Of a stretch of 64,000 nt of DNA, positions 7,756 through 16,974 are shown in pieces. The notes under the pieces were generated by a model. It was not told where the DNA came from, ran no database searches, and saw nothing but the letters and a program-made list of their open reading frames with translations. Position numbers and translations under genes: made by a program. The stretch comes from an uncultured Spirochaetaceae bacterium. Its GTDB lineage: Bacteria; Spirochaetota; Spirochaetia; Sphaerochaetales; Sphaerochaetaceae. The stretch lies in assembly GCA_944390015.1 (NCBI GenBank), contig CALXOL010000015.1, positions 1 to 64,000 of the forward strand, read 5' to 3'. Positions within the stretch are counted from its first letter, which is position 1, and each line of letters begins with the position of its first letter.

Positions 7756-9087
7756 ATGAAAAAGTCGCTGAGCATTCTTTTAGTTTTCGCTCTTGCTCTT
7801 TCATCTGTTTTCGCTGGCGGAGCCAAGGAAAGCAGTGCAAACGAAGTTTATTTCCTCAATTTCAAACCGGAAATCGCAGATGTCTATACAGATATCGTAG
7901 CACCGGCATTTGAAGAAGAGACAGGCCTTAAGCTGCGCGTCGTAACAGCTGCTTCAAACCAGTATCAGACGACACTTCGCTCTGAGATGGCTAAGAGCAA
8001 CCCACCTGTAATCTTCCAGGTAAACGGACCGGTAGGAGTCCAGGCATTCACAAATGATGTCGCACCTTTGGAGGACACAGGATTCTACGCTCTTCTTGCT
8101 GATAAGAGCATGGCAATCGAGCAGGATGGACACGTAGTAGGAATTCCTTATGCAGTAGAAGGATATGGAATCATTTATAACGATGCCATCATGAGAAAGT
8201 ATTTTGCTCTCCCAGATAAGGCAGTGGACATCTCAAGTGCAGATGAGATTAGAAGTTTTGATACTCTCAAAGCTGTCGTAGAAGACATGTCAAAGCATCT
8301 TGATGAACTTGGCATACAGGGAGTTTTCGCATCCACATCAATGGCAAGCGGAACGGACTGGAGATGGCAGACACACCTGTTCAACATGCCTCTTTGGAAG
8401 GAATTCGGAGATATCCTCACGACAACTGAGGCATCCTCCTTCGAGTTCACATACAATGAGAACTATAAGGCCCTCTGGGATCTTTATCTTGACAACAGCA
8501 CCACACCAAAGGGAATGGTAAGCGCTAAAACGGATGCTGACAGCATGGCAGAATTCGCCCTGGGACAGTGTGCGATGGTACAGAATGGAAACTGGGGAGC
8601 CGCACAGATTCTCGGACAGGCTGGAAACGTCGTTGCATCTGAAGATATCAAGTTCCTGCCTCTTTATATGGGATTTGACGGGGAGGAAAATCAGGGTATC
8701 TGCGTTGGAACGGAGAACTACCTCTCGATAAACATCCATGCAAGCGAAGAAGCAAAGAAAAATGCTGACACGTTCCTCACATGGCTCTTCTCAAGCGACA
8801 CTGGTAAGAAGATCGTAAAAGAGAACCTGATGTTCATCACACCTTTCAACTCCTTCACAGAAGAAGAGCTTCCTGAAGATCCTCTGGCTAAGGAAGTAAA
8901 CAGATGGATGAATATGGACGGAGTAACAAGCGTACCATGGGCATTCCAGGGTATTCCATCCGAACAGTGGAAGAGTGATTTCGGCGGTGCATTACTTCAG
9001 TACATCAATGGAACAATGGATTGGTCTGAGGTTGTGGAGATCGCAAAGAAATCATGGACGGTTGAGGCGGAAATCGCTGGAAGATAA
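7756..9087 (+). CDS. sugar ABC transporter substrate-binding protein
   Basis: A 443-residue periplasmic binding protein of the MalE-like (family 1) class. Residues 1-20 form a signal peptide ending SSVFA-GG with no lipobox cysteine. The mature part has the usual two-lobe features, such as GIPYAVEGYGIIYN, FALGQCAMVQNGNWG and the C-terminal WLFSSDTGK. A GGAG site precedes the ATG. It is the first gene of an operon with two permeases, a LacI regulator and MalQ, so maltodextrins or other alpha-glucosides are the likely substrate. No ATPase gene is present; a shared MsmK-type ATPase encoded elsewhere is expected. Confidence 0.9.
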   Translation: MKKSLSILLVFALALSSVFAGGAKESSANEVYFLNFKPEIADVYTDIVAPAFEEETGLKLRVVTAASNQYQTTLRSEMAKSNPPVIFQVNGPVGVQAFTNDVAPLEDTGFYALLADKSMAIEQDGHVVGIPYAVEGYGIIYNDAIMRKYFALPDKAVDISSADEIRSFDTLKAVVEDMSKHLDELGIQGVFASTSMASGTDWRWQTHLFNMPLWKEFGDILTTTEASSFEFTYNENYKALWDLYLDNSTTPKGMVSAKTDADSMAEFALGQCAMVQNGNWGAAQILGQAGNVVASEDIKFLPLYMGFDGEENQGICVGTENYLSINIHASEEAKKNADTFLTWLFSSDTGKKIVKENLMFITPFNSFTEEELPEDPLAKEVNRWMNMDGVTSVPWAFQGIPSEQWKSDFGGALLQYINGTMDWSEVVEIAKKSWTVEAEIAGR

Positions 9088-9103
9088 ACAGAAACAATGT
9101 ATT

Positions 9104-9130
9104 GGCCGTCTGAAAAGGACGGCCTTTTTT
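9104..9130 (+). terminator. hairpin between binding protein and permease (attenuator)
   Basis: A perfect seven-pair stem GGCCGTC/GACGGCC (9104-9110, 9118-9124) with T6 follows the binding-protein stop by 16 bases. The permease begins 11 bases later. It should terminate part of transcription or protect the upstream mRNA, giving more binding protein than permease. Confidence 0.8.
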
Positions 9131-9140
9131 GAAGGTCACT

Positions 9141-9986
9141 ATGGAAAAGTCAATTAAGAAATATTTTGCCCTATTTGCTCTCCCTGCTCTTATCTGCTTT
9201 GCTATCGCATTCGTCGTACCATTCATATGGGGACTGATACTCTCTTTCTGCGAGTTCACAACAATCACAGATGTTGATTTCGTGGGATTCAAAAATTATA
9301 TAAGAGCTTTTACCGTAGATAATTACTTTTCACACGCATTCTTCTTTACACTTGCATTCGCAATTGTAAGCGTAATTACGATAAACATCCTGGCATTCGC
9401 ACTTGCACTGGCTCTTACCAGATCAGTGCCCGGCACAAATGCCTTCAGAACGATATTCTTCATGCCTAACCTTATAGGAGGCATCGTGCTGGGCTGGATA
9501 TGGCAGGTAATAATAAACGGAGTGCTGGCATACTTCGAGAAGACAATCGCAGTTGATGCCACATACGGATTCTGGGGACTTGTCGTGCTGATGAACTGGC
9601 AGAATGTCGGGTACATGATGGTAATATATATTGCCGCCATCCAGAATATTCCGACCGACATGCTTGAGGCCGCGGACATAGACGGCGCTAACTACTGGAC
9701 AAAACTGAGAAAAATCATAATACCCGCAGTCATGCCGTCGATAACCATCTGTCTCTTCCTTACCACAACTAACGGCTTCAAACTCTATGACCAGAACTTA
9801 GCACTCACAGCGGGAAACCCGAACCATCAGACGGAGATGCTCGCACTTAACATCTTCAACACATTCTATTCGAGGATCGGTTTTGAAGGTGTCGGTCAGG
9901 CAAAGGCCGTTATTTTCACTATCCTTGTTGCCGCAATCGCATTGTTACAACTCTATACTACGAGAAAAAAGGAGTATGAGAACTGA
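9141..9986 (+). CDS. sugar ABC transporter permease (MalF-like)
   Basis: A 281-residue inner-membrane permease with six predicted helices. The EAA loop, which contacts the ATPase, is EAADIDGANYWTKLRKIIIPAVMP. It lacks the long periplasmic P2 insert of enteric MalF and so resembles the shorter CUT1 permeases. ATG 9141 is chosen because GAAGG is six bases upstream; a TTG at 9129 overlaps the terminator hairpin. The stop shares one base with the next ATG, showing translational coupling. Confidence 0.9.
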   Translation: MEKSIKKYFALFALPALICFAIAFVVPFIWGLILSFCEFTTITDVDFVGFKNYIRAFTVDNYFSHAFFFTLAFAIVSVITINILAFALALALTRSVPGTNAFRTIFFMPNLIGGIVLGWIWQVIINGVLAYFEKTIAVDATYGFWGLVVLMNWQNVGYMMVIYIAAIQNIPTDMLEAADIDGANYWTKLRKIIIPAVMPSITICLFLTTTNGFKLYDQNLALTAGNPNHQTEMLALNIFNTFYSRIGFEGVGQAKAVIFTILVAAIALLQLYTTRKKEYEN

Positions 9987-10819
9987 TGAAAAAGAGAAAT
10001 GCTTCGACATATATACTGTTTGTCCTAATGGCTGTTTTTGCCGTTTTCGTACTCTTTCCTATACTTATAGTTTTCATAAACTCATTCAAAGGAAGGCTCT
10101 TCATCTCCTCTGAGCCATTCACGATTCCCAAAGGAGATGCATTCGTGGGAATGACGAACTACACCGAGGGGCTGGCAAAGACCGGATTCTTCTCCGCATT
10201 TGCTTACTCCCTCTGGATAACCGTTTCATCCGTCGTTGTGATACTGCTCTTTACAAGCATGCTCGCCTGGTACATTACCAGGGTAAAGAACATAGTGACA
10301 CAGGTAATCTACTTCGCACTCGTCTTTTCAATGATCGTTCCATTCCAGATGGTCATGTTCACCATGAGTAAGATTGCAAACATGCTGGGATTGGACAATC
10401 CTGTTGGAATCATAGTACTATACGTAGGTTTCGGAGCGGGAATGGCTTCATTCATGTTCTCTGGATTCATTAAGAGCATACCGCTTGCCTTGGAAGAGGC
10501 TGCGATGATTGATGGTGCGAATCCCGTCAAAACCTTCTTCCTCGTAGTACTCCCTATGCTTAAGAGTACGGCTGTGACGATAGCGATACTCAATACGATG
10601 TGGATCTGGAATGATTATCTGATGCCGTATCTTACAATCGGAACCAATTACAGGACGATACCGGTTGCTATTCAATATCTCAGAGGTGGATACGGAGCAG
10701 TCGATATGGGAGCCATGATGGCGATGCTGGTACTTGCAATGGTCCCTGTAATCGTATTCTACCTGGTCTGCCAGAAACACATCATCAAAGGTGTTTTAGC
10801 AGGAGCTGTAAAAGGATAA
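9986..10819 (+). CDS. sugar ABC transporter permease (MalG-like)
   Basis: A 277-residue partner permease with six membrane helices. The EAA loop is EEAAMIDGANPVKTFFLVVLPMLK, followed by WIWNDYLMP, typical of the MalG/CUT1 group. The C-terminus HIIKGVLAGAVKG is the usual ending. It starts on the last base of the previous stop codon (TGATG) and ends 11 bases before the LacI gene. Confidence 0.92.
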   Translation: MKKRNASTYILFVLMAVFAVFVLFPILIVFINSFKGRLFISSEPFTIPKGDAFVGMTNYTEGLAKTGFFSAFAYSLWITVSSVVVILLFTSMLAWYITRVKNIVTQVIYFALVFSMIVPFQMVMFTMSKIANMLGLDNPVGIIVLYVGFGAGMASFMFSGFIKSIPLALEEAAMIDGANPVKTFFLVVLPMLKSTAVTIAILNTMWIWNDYLMPYLTIGTNYRTIPVAIQYLRGGYGAVDMGAMMAMLVLAMVPVIVFYLVCQKHIIKGVLAGAVKG

Positions 10820-10830
10820 GGAGATTCAGT

Positions 10831-11871
10831 ATGGAAGCAAAGAGAGTTACTATGGCGGACATAGCAAAAGAATGCGGGGTATCAAAAGCCTCCGTCTCCT
10901 TTGCTTTCAATTCCCCTCAGAAGATAAGAAGAGAGACCTATGAGAGGATAATGGATGTAGCAAGAAAGCTTGACTACATCCCAGATCCGGTCGCAAAACG
11001 CCTGAGTGAGGGAAAGAGCTATACGATTGGATTCCTTCTGCCGCAAAAGATAGACGTAAGTCTGAATAATCCATACGCCATTGAGGTCTTAAAAGGCATA
11101 GGGGAATCATGCGAGAAGAACGGCTATTCCATGAATCTAATTCCCCCACTCCATTCATCCATTGCGGAAGCTGTAAAAAAAGCAGCGGTTGATGGTCTTA
11201 TTACGATGGGAATAAGCATCGATAAGAAAATCAAGGAAGCTCTTAGAATCCGCAAAATCCCCGTCGTCTGCATCGACGGCAGGAAGAGGGACGGGCTTTG
11301 CTCTGTGAACATAGATGATGAGAAGGCGGCATATGAGCAGATAGAATACGCTTTAAAACGAGGACATAGGGATTTTGCCTTGATTGCTCTTGGAAGGGAT
11401 GAATATGTAAGCAATAAAGACGACAATGATTCAACAAGCAACAGAAGGCTGAAAGGATATGAGAAAGCCCTTCGCAAATATGGTCTATCACTTTCAGATA
11501 CGCTGATTCTGACAGCAGAACCGACAGTGGAGGAAGGCAGAAGGATTCTAGACTCGATAATGAAAAGCGGAAGGAGGGTCTCTTGCGTAATAGCGATGGC
11601 GGATGCAATCTGCTATGGCGTGATGAAAAGAGCAAAGGAAATAGATTTAAAAGTTCCCGAGCAGCTCAGCATAATCGGATTTGACGGCCTTGATAACATC
11701 TTCAGTGACATTCCGCTTACAACCATCAAGCAGGCTGCGTCAGAAAAAGGGAGCAAGGCAGCAGACATCCTGTTTGCCATCATAAACGGAGAGAAGCAGG
11801 ATGACCGCGCGTTCTTTGTTGATTATAGATTAATTGAGGGAGAGAGCGTTAGAGATGAATATAGAATATAA
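10831..11871 (+). CDS. LacI-family transcriptional regulator
   Basis: A 346-residue repressor. The N-terminal HTH and hinge helix (residues 6-60) contain VTMADIAKECGVSKASVSFAFN and PDPVAKRLSEGKSY. The rest is a periplasmic-binding-protein-like sugar sensor with the dimer segment LSIIGFDGLDN and the late TTIKQ motif. The hinge Leu is in KRLSEG. GGAG lies six bases before the ATG. Position between transport genes and malQ, and CCGG-centred palindromes at the operon promoter, argue that it represses its own operon until an oligosaccharide binds. Confidence 0.92.
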   Translation: MEAKRVTMADIAKECGVSKASVSFAFNSPQKIRRETYERIMDVARKLDYIPDPVAKRLSEGKSYTIGFLLPQKIDVSLNNPYAIEVLKGIGESCEKNGYSMNLIPPLHSSIAEAVKKAAVDGLITMGISIDKKIKEALRIRKIPVVCIDGRKRDGLCSVNIDDEKAAYEQIEYALKRGHRDFALIALGRDEYVSNKDDNDSTSNRRLKGYEKALRKYGLSLSDTLILTAEPTVEEGRRILDSIMKSGRRVSCVIAMADAICYGVMKRAKEIDLKVPEQLSIIGFDGLDNIFSDIPLTTIKQAASEKGSKAADILFAIINGEKQDDRAFFVDYRLIEGESVRDEYRI

Positions 11872-13375
11872 AAGGCACAATGGGATACTTATGCACATTA
11901 CAAGTCTTCCCTCAAGATATGGAATAGGAGATCTTGGTAAAGGTGCTTATGATTTCATCGATACGATATGGGAAACAGGCTGTGATTTATGGCAGATTCT
12001 TCCACTTGGGCCTACCGGATACGGGAACTCCCCCTACTCTCCAAGAAGTTCTTTCGCTGCGAATGAGCTTCTAATTAGTCCTGACGAGCTATTGAACGAT
12101 GGCTATTTAAATGGAGAGGATATCGTAAATGTCCCATCTTTCCCAGAGGGAAAAGTTGACTTCAACAGTGTAATAAACTATAAGATTCCGCTTTTAAAGA
12201 AAGCTGGAAGAAACTTCCTCAAAGAAAATAGGGAGGAGTCTTCTTTCAATGAGTTTCTTGATAGAGAGAAGTATTGGATTTATGACTATGCACTCTTCAT
12301 GGTCCTATATGAAAAACACGACGATGCCAGGTGGCAGCTTTGGCCTGACGGAGAGAAAAACAGAAAAGATGAGGCTATAGAAAAGCTTTACATTGAGATG
12401 CAAGAGGATAGTCGAGTCTACCTTGCGCTTCAATATCTTTTTACAAAGCAGTGGCTCAGGATAAAGTCATACGCATCATCAAAAGGAATAAGCATAATCG
12501 GAGACATCCCAATATTCGTAGGACGGGATAGTGCCGATACCTGGAGCCATCCAGAACTTTTTAAGCGCGATGAGAATGGTAATTTCAACAAGGTCTCAGG
12601 TGTTCCACCAGACAGCTTCTCCCCTACGGGGCAGCTTTGGGGCAATCCCGTATACGACTGGCAGAAACACGAGGAGGATGGATTCTCATGGTGGAAGGAA
12701 AGGATAAAAAGAACCATGGAGTTCGTCGATATACTCAGAATAGACCACTTCAGGGGCTTTGACGCATATTTTGAGATTGATGCATCGGCTCAGACGGCAG
12801 AGCACGGGATATGGATGAAAAGCCCTGGCGATGAACTATTCAAGGCAATGAAGAATGAATTCGGCGCTCTCAACATAATAGCAGAGGATCTTGGATTCAT
12901 AACAAAAAGCGTTGAAGATCTCAGACAGAGATACGGCTTTCCTGGCATGAAAATCGCTGAGGATGGCTTTAATTCCAATCCCGACGGGTCTCTAAATACA
13001 CGGGATACGTTCCTGCCCCATAACTATGAACGCTCATTCGTCGCATATCCTGGCACTCATGATAACGATACGATAAAAGGATGGTTCTCAACGCTTTCTA
13101 CTGATATGCAATCAAATGTGCTTGAATATCTTGATTGCGATGAGGGGAATATCAACTGGGCGATGATCAGAGCACTTATGATGAGTAATGCCGATTACAC
13201 TGTTTTCTGCACACAGGATCTTCTCGGGCTTTCAAGTGAGGCAAGAATGAATACTCCTTCAACCTGCAATGATATAAACTGGTCATGGCGCATGACGGAA
13301 GGCTCGTTTTCAGATGAAATAATATCAAGGCTGAGAAAACTCAATAGGCTCTCCGCCCGTGGTCGGGATGTATGA
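11855..13375 (+). CDS. malQ: 4-alpha-glucanotransferase
   Basis: A 506-residue GH77 amylomaltase that disproportionates maltodextrins, releasing glucose and longer chains. The nucleophile Asp is in ILRIDHFRGF, the acid Glu in IIAEDLG, and the third acidic residue in PGTHDNDT. The N-terminal HITSLPSRYGIGDLG is diagnostic. The start ATG 11855 overlaps the last 17 bases of the LacI gene and has GGGAGAG upstream. Its presence identifies the operon as one for starch or maltodextrin use. Confidence 0.95.
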   Translation: MNIEYKRHNGILMHITSLPSRYGIGDLGKGAYDFIDTIWETGCDLWQILPLGPTGYGNSPYSPRSSFAANELLISPDELLNDGYLNGEDIVNVPSFPEGKVDFNSVINYKIPLLKKAGRNFLKENREESSFNEFLDREKYWIYDYALFMVLYEKHDDARWQLWPDGEKNRKDEAIEKLYIEMQEDSRVYLALQYLFTKQWLRIKSYASSKGISIIGDIPIFVGRDSADTWSHPELFKRDENGNFNKVSGVPPDSFSPTGQLWGNPVYDWQKHEEDGFSWWKERIKRTMEFVDILRIDHFRGFDAYFEIDASAQTAEHGIWMKSPGDELFKAMKNEFGALNIIAEDLGFITKSVEDLRQRYGFPGMKIAEDGFNSNPDGSLNTRDTFLPHNYERSFVAYPGTHDNDTIKGWFSTLSTDMQSNVLEYLDCDEGNINWAMIRALMMSNADYTVFCTQDLLGLSSEARMNTPSTCNDINWSWRMTEGSFSDEIISRLRKLNRLSARGRDV

Positions 13376-13742
13376 AAAGATGACCAAGGAAGAAGATTGG
13401 CTCAATTTGAAAAAACGGCTATCCCGCTCCGCATTCCGAAACAGGTTTCACCTCAGCGATAAGGATAAAAAGTATATAGAGGAAAAGGGGCTTGATACGA
13501 TTGAGCGCCATGCTTACGATTTCGTGAACAAAAGGCTTACTCCCGCCGTCATTTTGAACGACGGAAAGCAAACTCCGATGAAGGGACATCCTGTGTTCAT
13601 CGCACAACATGCGACAGCGCTATGCTGCCGTAGTTGTGCGGAAAAATGGCACCATATTGAGAAGGGAAGACAGATGACTTATGCGGAAATAGATTACGCA
13701 GTCTCCGTCATCATGCGCTTCATCAAAGAAGAACTTGCCTAG
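13368..13742 (+). CDS. DUF4186 protein
   Basis: A 124-residue protein of the uncharacterised DUF4186 family. The recognisable core is FRNRFHLSDKDKKYI, HAYDFVNKRL, then GKQTPMKGHPVFIAQHATA followed by CCRSCAEKWHHI. The paired Cys and clustered His suggest a metal site. The start at 13368 overlaps the malQ stop by eight bases; GTG 13359 and ATG 13380 are alternatives. It is the last gene of the operon and overlaps the reductase gene from the other strand by four bases at CTAG. Function unknown. Confidence 0.85.
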   Translation: MYEKMTKEEDWLNLKKRLSRSAFRNRFHLSDKDKKYIEEKGLDTIERHAYDFVNKRLTPAVILNDGKQTPMKGHPVFIAQHATALCCRSCAEKWHHIEKGRQMTYAEIDYAVSVIMRFIKEELA

Positions 13743-14848
13743 GCCTCGAACCGGGCTGCGACCTTTTCAAGGAGCCTTCTGATTGGTAGGTGCTGTGGAC
13801 AGGACTTCTCGCAACGGCCGCATTTTATGCATTCACTCGCCTTGGAGTGCCCATCAACGGTGTAGACTTCATTATAGAAACGGGAAGAATCCCATGAAGC
13901 GAGACTGTCCGAATTATAACAGGCAAAGAGATCAGGAATGAGAATCTGCTTAGGGCATGTGGGTGTGCAATATCGGCATGAGGTGCAATCTATCATATCC
14001 TTGCCGTTTATGATTCCAACGACCTTGGCAAGTCCTTTCTCCTCATCAAGCGAGAGTGCCTTACTTTCTTTCATGGTCTTAACGTTATCTACCATCTGCT
14101 CAAAAGTACTCATTCCTGAGAGGATCATGAAGATACCGCTGTAGCCAGATACGAATCTGAGTGCGAGGCCCGCAGGGCTTCCAGAGCTGATTGAGCTGAG
14201 TATTTTAGCAGCCTCCGGTGGCAATGAAGCAAGATTTCCACCCTTTACAGGTTCCATTACGATGACCTTCTTTCCATGGCGCATAGCAACGTCATAACAC
14301 TCCCTACTCCTGACAGACGGATTATTATAATCAAGATAATTGAACTGAATCTGAACAACGTCTACAAAAGGAAACTCCGTAAGTACCTTATCGAGGAATT
14401 CGGGCTGGTCATGGAATGAAAAGCCAATATATCGGATCTTTCCCTCATCTTTTAAAGCCTTCACCGTTTCAAAAGCTTTAGTCTTCCTATAATGTTCAAT
14501 ATTGTTCTTATTTACCGTATGCACAAGATAATAATCAAAATATGTTACTCCACACCTCTCAAGCTGGCTCTTAAAAAGCGGTCTTATCTCTTCCTCAGTG
14601 TTAAAATAGGAATATGTAAGCTTATCGGTAAGGACATAAGACTCTCGATCATAACGACTTGTAAGTGATTCTTTTACAACAAGTTCACTTCTTTTATCAA
14701 GATAGCCATGCGCGGTATCAAAATAATTGAATCCATTTTCAATAAAATAATCGACCATTTTCTTGGTCTGCTCAACATCAATTTCGTCTCCGATCTTAGG
14801 AAGACGCATCATCCCAAAACCAAATCTACCTTTAATCTTTCCATCCAT
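13739..14848 (-). CDS. aldo/keto reductase with C-terminal 4Fe-4S ferredoxin domain
   Basis: A 369-residue two-domain protein. Residues 1-270 are an aldo/keto reductase barrel with FDTAHGY (catalytic Asp, Tyr), a Lys in TDKLTY and His in YLVHT. The C-terminal 100 residues hold two cysteine clusters, CTSCRYCTPTCP and CIKCGRCEKSCP, for two 4Fe-4S centres. Such fusions are common in anaerobes and may exchange electrons between NAD(P)H and ferredoxin-type carriers; the substrate is unknown. GGGAG lies nine bases before ATG 14848. The gene is monocistronic. Confidence 0.9.
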   Translation of the reverse strand: MDGKIKGRFGFGMMRLPKIGDEIDVEQTKKMVDYFIENGFNYFDTAHGYLDKRSELVVKESLTSRYDRESYVLTDKLTYSYFNTEEEIRPLFKSQLERCGVTYFDYYLVHTVNKNNIEHYRKTKAFETVKALKDEGKIRYIGFSFHDQPEFLDKVLTEFPFVDVVQIQFNYLDYNNPSVRSRECYDVAMRHGKKVIVMEPVKGGNLASLPPEAAKILSSISSGSPAGLALRFVSGYSGIFMILSGMSTFEQMVDNVKTMKESKALSLDEEKGLAKVVGIINGKDMIDCTSCRYCTPTCPKQILIPDLFACYNSDSLASWDSSRFYNEVYTVDGHSKASECIKCGRCEKSCPQHLPIRRLLEKVAARFEA

Positions 14849-14962
14849 GTAACTTACTCCCTTCTGATGGGGATTATATAACAAAAAAACAGGCAGAGCC
14901 AACAAATTTAAGAATTCAAAAACTACATTATCATCGTCTTAACATTCCGACTGTTAATGGAG

Positions 14963-15089
14963 AAAAAAACCGACCCAGAGGAGGTGCATTCTGGGTCGGA
15001 AAAGGGGATGGGCACTAGGATTGAGATTTTTCCAAAATTAAATCCTGGCAAAAACACATCTCAATCACAAACACCACTAAGGTGCTAGT
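14963..15089 (-). ncRNA. candidate small RNA of about 127 bases
   Basis: On the minus strand an extended -10 (TGC-TAATAT, 15096-15104) predicts a start near 15089. The transcript would contain hairpin CACC/GGTG (15072-15084), a nine-pair stem GATTGAGAT/ATCTCAATC (15019-15027 with 15058-15066), and a perfect ten-pair terminator stem CCGACCCAGA (14970-14979 with 14990-14999) followed by T7. No open frame longer than 14 codons is present. It does not match the cores of 6S, SRP, tmRNA or RNase P RNA that I know. The terminator hairpin would also act for the plus strand. From 15105 to 15471 the DNA is very AT-rich and I see no gene. Confidence 0.55.
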
Positions 15090-15471
15090 ACTTTCATATT
15101 AGCATGTTTTAGAAAAATATTAAACAAAATTTTTTATCTTCAAGAATTTTACACAATTAATTAAAACTTTTTGTAAATAGAAAATACACGGATAGAAATT
15201 TCAGACCTTTAACAGCAGGTAAAATCTAATTCGGATTAAGGCCCTGTTGCTGCAACCTCTTTTCCCTATTCATTTACTATTAGAATATGAATTGAGATAA
15301 TTATAAGGATTATTATCTTACAAAAATTTCTTATGTCTTATGCGTTTAAATAGTTTCCAGGCACTACTGCAAAATATTTAAAAATATTTATTTTATATAA
15401 ATTTACCAATAATATACATCCTAACTTGGTATGTAAATTCTCTGCACATTATATTCTAAATCAAAAATGCC

Positions 15472-15497
15472 GGATTCCCTGATATCTCAGGAAATCC
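15472..15497 (-). terminator. terminator after the orphan gene at 15543
   Basis: GGATT and CCTGA pair with AATCC and TCAGG across one mismatch around a TATC loop; the minus-strand copy is followed by GGCATTTTTG. It lies 45 bases past the stop at 15543. Confidence 0.65.
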
Positions 15498-15542
15498 AAC
15501 CACCCCAAAAACCATTTACGCTAGAGCGTCAATAAATACAAA

Positions 15543-16337
15543 TTAAGCATACTCCATTTTAAGAACATCAAGAGCTTCCAGAAACTTTCTATCCTTAAGG
15601 GAGCAGAATGCAATAATCCGGCCTTCACCAGACCCATCTTCGACAGAAAAGAGAGAGGATGCGATTTCAAATAACTTGCAGGCATAACAATCAGCATATG
15701 CCATTTTTGAAAGTAAAAACTTTATGATGTCCGAGTAATACAAGATGCTCAGTAAATTGAGAAAAGACCAAATATCCTTTCTGCCTTCAGCACGGATAGA
15801 ACAGTTAAGATTATTCAACTTGGAACGAACTTCAACAATTGCCCTGTTCCTTAAATCCACACTCGATATGTTGGAAATAAAAGAACAGGCAGTTGTTGAG
15901 TGCTCTTGGAGGAAGCAATGAATCTCTTTAACATCAAGGGACGAGAAGAATCCATCAAGATCAAAAGATTCAAACAAAGGTGAGAATGTGGACGACGAAA
16001 GAACACTCGCAAATTCTTTTATCTCCACATCGGTTGCAGCCCTTACCTTAGCAATGGCTTTAATGTATATTGCCTTATCCCGAAATCTTGAATCCAGTTC
16101 CCTATCAAGATCAGAAGAGATAACATCCATGATTTCATAAGGGCCAGCTACGAGCTTACGCATAGAAACATATGCATCCTTTGAGATTCGATCAGATACA
16201 TTACACATTTCCACACCAAAGCCTCCATCGGCATTAACGCACTCACCCTGTCCGAAGGAATTGGTCTTTTCTGATTTTAAGTCAGAAAAACCGCATAAAA
16301 CAGTATTGTAACTATGTTTAATATTTTTATTAATCAT
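15543..16337 (-). CDS. hypothetical protein in an AT-rich island
   Basis: A 264-residue protein I cannot assign. No signal peptide or membrane helix is evident. It is largely helical and serine-rich with scattered cysteines (for example CNVSD, DCYACKLFE near residue 220). Coding status is well supported by an ideal ribosome site (TAGGAGG, seven bases before ATG), a consensus promoter and a terminator. It is flanked by about 430 and 640 bases of AT-rich non-coding DNA, unlike the dense neighbourhood, which suggests recent acquisition or a lineage-specific gene. Confidence 0.75.
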   Translation of the reverse strand: MINKNIKHSYNTVLCGFSDLKSEKTNSFGQGECVNADGGFGVEMCNVSDRISKDAYVSMRKLVAGPYEIMDVISSDLDRELDSRFRDKAIYIKAIAKVRAATDVEIKEFASVLSSSTFSPLFESFDLDGFFSSLDVKEIHCFLQEHSTTACSFISNISSVDLRNRAIVEVRSKLNNLNCSIRAEGRKDIWSFLNLLSILYYSDIIKFLLSKMAYADCYACKLFEIASSLFSVEDGSGEGRIIAFCSLKDRKFLEALDVLKMEYA

Positions 16338-16389
16338 TACAAACCTCCTATTTTATGCTTTTTAGACATCCTTTTTCTTTTACAATTAC

Positions 16390-16418
16390 ATTATAACACC
16401 CTATCGGCCCAAAATCAA
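16390..16418 (-). promoter_or_regulatory. sigma70-type promoter of the orphan gene
   Basis: -35 TTGATT (16413-16418) and a perfect -10 TATAAT (16390-16395) are separated by 17 bases. The predicted leader is about 45 bases. The rest of 16419-16900 is AT-rich and I find no gene or clear signal in it. Confidence 0.8.
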
Positions 16419-16904
16419 ACAAAATTTTAGCAAAAATTTATTCTAGAGGACATCGTTTCAAATAATTAGGAAACTAATCTTTATGTTATTTCCACAGTAA
16501 CTGATTAATTAAAACAAAATTAAGATTTTCTCGTTTATAATAATTAATTACGTTCAAGATTAAAAAATCGGTCTATAAATATATTGGGTATTATCTCTTT
16601 TTACTAAAGTAAAAGATTTATTGATTAGGAAAAAAATATTCATGGATAAATTTCTAACAAACTACGCTTATCTATAACATTGCAAATTTATAGCTTAAGA
16701 AGATCTTCAGCTGCTTTTTCATTGTGTATAGAAATCTAGAATGAATCTTCTTGTTCTTAATTGAAAACTAAATTTCTTAAATACATTTGATAGCATAAAT
16801 ATTGAGATTAATATCAGAATTAAGCTTTTAATAAGAATTTTATACCACTGTTTGATAGTTTTTACACCATATTTTGCATTTCTTAGGTTTATAAAGAAAT
16901 TCTC

Positions 16905-16931
16905 AGGGCACCAAGACAGTAACGATGCCCT
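16905..16931 (-). terminator. terminator after the PNPOx-like gene
   Basis: AGGGCATC pairs with GGTGCCCT on the minus strand (eight pairs, one G-U that becomes a mismatch on the plus strand), then GAGAATTTCTTT. It lies 44 bases past the stop at 16975. Confidence 0.65.
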
Positions 16932-16974
16932 AAGTTCATAATATATGATTTATTTTCGCTATTTGGCTAGGGAT

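Noticed and set aside
16419-16900. Possible short genes in the AT-rich gap
   Set aside because: Only short frames with AT-driven composition and no ribosome sites are seen.
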